A stretch of DNA of 64,000 nt. It comes from Epiperipatus broadwayi (Eukaryota; Onychophora; Udeonychophora; Euonychophora; Peripatidae). Below are positions 59,973 to 64,000 of this stretch, in pieces. Position 1 is the stretch's first letter; each line of letters starts with the position of its first letter. The position numbers and the translations under genes are program-made. A model generated the notes under the pieces. That model had not been told where the DNA came from, did not search any database, and saw only the letters and a program-made list of their open reading frames with translations. The stretch spans positions 560,001 to 624,000 of the forward strand of contig JAQFVV010000184.1 in NCBI GenBank assembly GCA_028023455.1. Reading direction: 5' to 3'.

Positions 59973-60305
59973 CTACTGTATTAAAACCACTTTTAAATCC
60001 ACCTTGTTCTCTTGGTTGGTGGAAATCCAATGTTCTCTGTAGATGAGTTGTAATTATCTTGGTAAAAATTTTGTATAAAACTGATAAAAGGCTGATAGGG
60101 TTCTAATTTCTAATATCTTCTTTATCACCTTTTTTAAATATTAATATTGCATTCTTCCTCATCTGATAAATCTTTATTATTTAGACATTTATAACTTGGC
60201 TAAAACTTTTTCTATTTCTTCACCTGCTTCTTTTAATATATCAATTATAATTCCATCATTAACTGGAGCCTTTTCTTTCTTTATACATTTAATTGCATGA
60301 GTTAT
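59973..60305 (-). mobile_element. RTE LINE internal fragment (minus strand)
   Basis: Reverse complement matches about 61925-62265 of the RTE copy downstream: sequence for AIKCMKK.KAP, EAGEEIE, FKKGDKEDI and the stretch around QREQGGFKSGF-like residues. It lacks both element ends, with small deletions. Together with the plus-strand copy it makes an inverted arrangement. Confidence 0.8.
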
Positions 60306-60344
60306 TTAAGCTATTGTAAAACATAATTTAATAACATGTGAAGT

Positions 60345-60440
60345 AATAGCGGACTGACAGACTCTAGAACCCAAGGTTTATAAATTGCTATCCAGCTGTC
60401 ACTTCTGGTGCTCGAATTTTTCCAATAGATATATACAATT
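60345..60440 (+). repeat. SINE tail family member
   Basis: AGCGGACTGACAGACTCTAG followed by a spacer and GTCACTTCTGGTGCTCGAAT matches the start and tail core of the SINE family. It lies just before the RTE element. Confidence 0.45.
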
Positions 60441-63400
60441 ATGACAGACAAAAATAAATCATGGCCCTTATTTCCAGTAGGCTGTAAAGTCACCAACCAA
60501 GGCAGTAGTTGGTGGCCAAAGGTGGAGGATGCTAAGAATTCCCTGATTGCAGACCCAGGCTGCCATTTGATGACAACTTTTAATTTAGGTACTTACAACT
60601 GCGGATCACTTTCAAGTGAAGGAAGATGGCAAGAATTAGAAAAAAGAACTATCTTATATTAAATGGGACATTATTGAACTTTGTGAAGTTAGAAGAAAAG
60701 GAAAGAGACAATTGATTTAAAAAGTGGACATGTACTCTATTATAAAGGCACAAATATTGGAAATACAAGTGGAGTAGGATTCATTATAAATAAAAAGTGA
60801 AAGAACAACATTGTGGAGATTGATGGTGTATCAGACAGAGTGGCAAGATTAGTTATACAACTTAATAGCAGATACCAAATGCAGATAATTCAGGTTTATG
60901 CCCCAACAAGTTCTCATAGTGATGAAGTAGTAGAAGATTTTTATATGGATGTACAAAAGGCTTTTGATCAGAGTAAACAACATTTTAAAATTGTTATGGG
61001 AGACTTTAATGCTAGAATTGGTAAACAAATGAAAGATGAAAGTGCTGTAGGTAATTTTGGTTATGGTAATAGAAATGAGAGAGGACATAGACTTGTGGAG
61101 TTTGCAGAAAAAGAAAAACTTTATATTATGAATTCTTTTTTTGAGAAAAAAATGTTAAAAGGAAATGGACATGGAAGCATCCAAATGAAGGTACAGCAGA
61201 ATTTGATTATATTTTGACTAACAGAAAATACATATTTCAAGATTGTAATGTTCTTAATAAATTTAACACAGGAAGTGATCATCGATTAGTAAGATGTAAG
61301 ATATGTGTTAATGCAAAACTAGAGAGACAAAAATTATTAAGAAAAACAATATTTACAGTTGATATTCCTAATCTTCAGAAACATTCTAATGAATTTAAAT
61401 TAGAACTTACAAATCGGTTTCAAGTATTAGTAGATTTTGAACATGATTCAGATTTGAATGAAATTAATATGAAAATAACTGATACACTTTTAAAAACTGC
61501 AACAAAGATAGCTGGTAGAAAAAAGCAGCAATTGACCAATAAAATTTCTACTGAGACTAAAGAATTTATGAAGAAAAGAAGGAATATGAAGATATACAAA
61601 AATGATGCATTAAAAAGGATTGAATATCTTGAATTTTGTAAAATGGTGCAGAAAAGAGTTGAAAATGATATAAGAAAGTATAACTGTGAACTAGCAAGGA
61701 AAGCTGTAGAAGAGAATAAAAGTCTCAAGAGTGTAAAACAACATTTTGGTATTGGTAGGAAATTTATATCTGCAATAAGAAAAAAAGATGGAATTATTAC
61801 TAAAAAGAGAGATGACATCATGAAATGGGTAGAAAACTTTTATCAAGAATTATATAGTAATAAAGAACAAGTACCTCCTATATCTATTACATCTTCCGAA
61901 TTGCCCAGAATTTTAAATGAAGAAGTGAGACATGCAATTAAATGTATGAAGAAAGGAAAGGCTCCAGGTAATGATGGAATTATAATTGATATATTAAAAG
62001 AAGCAGGTGAAGAAATAGAATTTTTTTTAGCAAAGTTATATACCAAATGTCTAAATGATAAAGATGTACCAGATGATTGGAAGAATGCAGTATTAATATT
62101 AATATTTAAAAAAGGTGATAAAGAAGATATTAGAAATTACAGACCTATCAGCCTTTTATCAGTTTTATACAAAATTTTTACCAAGATAATTACAACTCAT
62201 CTACAGAGAACATTGGATTTCCACCAACCAAGAGAACAAGCTGGATTTAAAAGTGGTTTTAGTACAGTAGATCATATCCAGGTATTGAGAGAAGTTATAG
62301 AAAGGACAAATGAATATGAGTTGCCATTATGCTTTGGATTTGTAGATTATGAAAAGGCATTTGATTCTATAAACATTTCTTCAGTGATTAAAGCATTGGA
62401 TCATCAAGGTATAGATCCAGGATATTGTCATATTTTAAAGAATATTTATAAAAATGCAACAGCAACAATTAGATTACATAATGATACTGGGAAAGTCAAC
62501 ATTGAGAAGGGTGTAAGACAGGGTAGCTCCATATCTCCAAAACTTTTTACAGCAGTGCTGCAAGAAGTATTTTGTGGATTAAAATGGGAAGCTAAAGGAG
62601 TGAAAGTAAATGGAGATTATTTAAGTCATTTAGATTTTGCAGATGATGTAGTTGTTTTTGAAAATAATGCTTTAGAGCTGCAGGAAATGTTGCAGGAGTT
62701 ATCAGATGAAAGTAGGAAAGTAGGACTAAAGATAAATGTTAAAAAGACTAAAGTAATGTTTAATAGATTTTCTCAAAATATGAAAATAAAGATTGATTAT
62801 GATGAGTTAGAAGAAGTTAACAGTTACAAATACCTTGGTCAGATTATTAATACAGATGGAAACATAATGGATGAAATTAATCATAGAATTAAACTTGGTT
62901 GGAGTGCTTTTGGTAGAAATAACTTGATACTAAAAGGAAATATGCCTATGTGTTTGAAAAGGAAGGTTTTTAATAAATGTGTTTTACCAGTTCTTACTTA
63001 TGGATCTGAGACTTGGACACTTAATAGAAGAGCAATACAAAGACTTCAGACCACTCAAAGAAATATGGAGTGATGCATGTTGGGAGTAACAAGAAGAGAT
63101 CGAAAATTCCATATATGGGTAAGAGAATAAACGGGTGTTAGTGACCTCATTGAAAAAATTAAAAGACTGATGTGGAGTTGGGTTTGACATATTGCTAGAA
63201 AAGATGATGATAGATGGACAATTGAAATCTTAAACTGGATTCCACGAGATTGTAAAAGACCCAGAAAGAGACCACATGTGAGATGGATGGATGAACTAAG
63301 GAAGTGTGCAGGGGTTATGTGGAGAAGAGAAGCTAAAGATCGGAAAAGATGGATTGAACTTGGAGAGACATTCATCCTGCAGTGGATTGATAATGGTTGA
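60441..63400 (+). pseudogene. RTE endonuclease-reverse transcriptase, broken
   Basis: The endonuclease part shows LGTYNCGSLSSEGRWQELEK (near 60580), GVGFIINKK, QVYAPTSSH, MGDFNARIG (catalytic Asp and Asn) and, after a frameshift at the A run near 61150, TGSDHRL (catalytic His). The RT follows in the frame from 61214, an uninterrupted run of 619 codons: IFKKGDKEDIRNYRPISLL, motif A VDYEKAFDS (residue about 376), motif B GVRQGSSISPKLF (about 432), motif C DFADDVVVF (about 472). The frame continues to TGA at 63398-63400 but is cut by TGA 63071-63073, TAA 63128-63130 and TGA 63185-63187. Frameshifts near 60650 and a stop near 60717 break the start. All RT catalytic aspartates are kept. Related proteins are often labelled craniofacial development protein 2-like. 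Confidence 0.85.
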
Positions 63401-63405
63401 TGATG
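60441..63405 (+). mobile_element. RTE-clade LINE, nearly full length, inactivated
   Basis: A single long ORF encoding apurinic-type endonuclease plus reverse transcriptase, followed by a 3' end of TGATGATGATGAT short repeats, is the RTE layout. The 3' repeat ends at about 63410. The 5' limit is not certain; the first open ATG is at 60441. This is the youngest of four RTE copies in the window. Confidence 0.85.
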
Positions 63406-63409
63406 ATGA

Positions 63410-64000
63410 TTTATTGTATTTTAATCAAGTATAATATGTATAATGCAGAGCGTAAATGCAGGCACCACCCGCCACTATCATTATAAGCACTGTCTGGTTT
63501 GCGAAAACCAGACAGTGATAAGTGAAACCTGTTAATTACCTTTTTAATTTAAAAAAAAAAAATCAAAATAGAATAAAAAGTTTGAATGAGTTCATCAATG
63601 TGATTACTTTTCACTAAATTAATCTGAAGTCAATGAATGTGAATTATCAATTGCTAATCAGGAAAATGATAGTACTACTAAAGAGTCAATTTAAAATTAA
63701 ATACAATTTTTTAAGCTAAGATCAGACACTAACAATATTCTCATTTTTTTAAAAAATCAATAAATAACTAAACAACAACAAAAAAAACTTGTCTAATTAA
63801 AATTAATGATTCAGAATTGGTTTTGAGTAATTGTTATTAAACAAGTTAAAATAGTAAAATTATCTATCACGAATAATTAAAAAAATTTTAAAGAAATACT
63901 AATGACCATCATTAAAATTTCAAACCTGTTCACTATTGTTAATAAGTGCATTTCTAATATGAAAGACATTCATACACAAAAAAAAATGAAGATAAATCAT
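63410..64000. other. AT-rich end of the window without a gene
   Basis: Contains the 13-bp hairpin at 63488-63517; otherwise A/T runs with no open frame. Confidence 0.5.
63488..63517. repeat. 13-bp perfect hairpin
   Basis: CACTGTCTGGTTT and AAACCAGACAGTG pair perfectly around the loop GCGA. It is GC-richer than its surroundings and could be two abutting transposon ends or a decayed palindromic repeat. Confidence 0.7.

Overview
The window is eukaryotic, almost certainly from an invertebrate animal. The sequence is very AT-rich and has no bacterial-style gene packing. Long low-complexity A/T runs separate interspersed repeats. The transposon set is typical of animals: an RTE-clade LINE, a Penelope-like element, hAT and pogo/Tigger DNA transposons, Ty3-type Gag elements and tRNA-derived SINEs. 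The species cannot be named from the sequence alone. No complete host gene is visible, and most short open frames are chance or lie in repeats. The best host-gene candidate is one minus-strand terminal exon (about 23488-23627) with a splice acceptor, a stop codon and a downstream AATAAA. A weaker exon-like frame lies at 43150-43349, also on the minus strand.

Layout. 1-1880: AT-rich, no gene. 1889-3846: a decayed Penelope-like element (minus strand) between inverted repeats of about 200 bp, abutted by an RTE 3' tail at 3847-3945. 4386-5580: a non-autonomous hAT element with a BED zinc-finger remnant. 8940-9760: a diverged tandem repeat of about 230-250 bp. 10737-11199 and 12885-14060: long foldback repeats with tRNA-like parts. 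14910-16610: a decayed RTE copy. 17422-17529: a young SINE with matching target duplications. 19559-20826 and about 21050-21950: two related inverted-repeat elements, the first with an 8-bp duplication. 23488-23627: the candidate exon. 26123-31595: an LTR element carrying only gag, both LTRs present, with minisatellite sequence before the 3' LTR. 34661-35986: a pogo/Tigger element with TA flanks. 37280-37735: second copy of a repeat also found at 28890-29350. 39494-40460: a palindromic repeat plus a half copy. 42438-42537: a perfect 45-bp hairpin. 50433-57371: a second gag-only LTR element with 1.8-kb LTRs. 57375-57620 and 58040-58110: SINEs on the minus strand. 59973-60305: an RTE fragment (minus). 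60441-63405: a nearly full-length but inactivated RTE element.

How the parts relate. There is no operon or pathway; the window is a transposon graveyard with a few young insertions. Two recurring themes stand out. The two LTR elements carry related Gag proteins and neither shows a recognisable pol gene, so both probably depended on enzymes supplied in trans. At least eight SINE-like copies share one 3' tail attached to tRNA-like heads. I found no convincing new host system; the strongest leads for novelty are the gag-only LTR family, the foldback repeats and the unidentified terminal exon.
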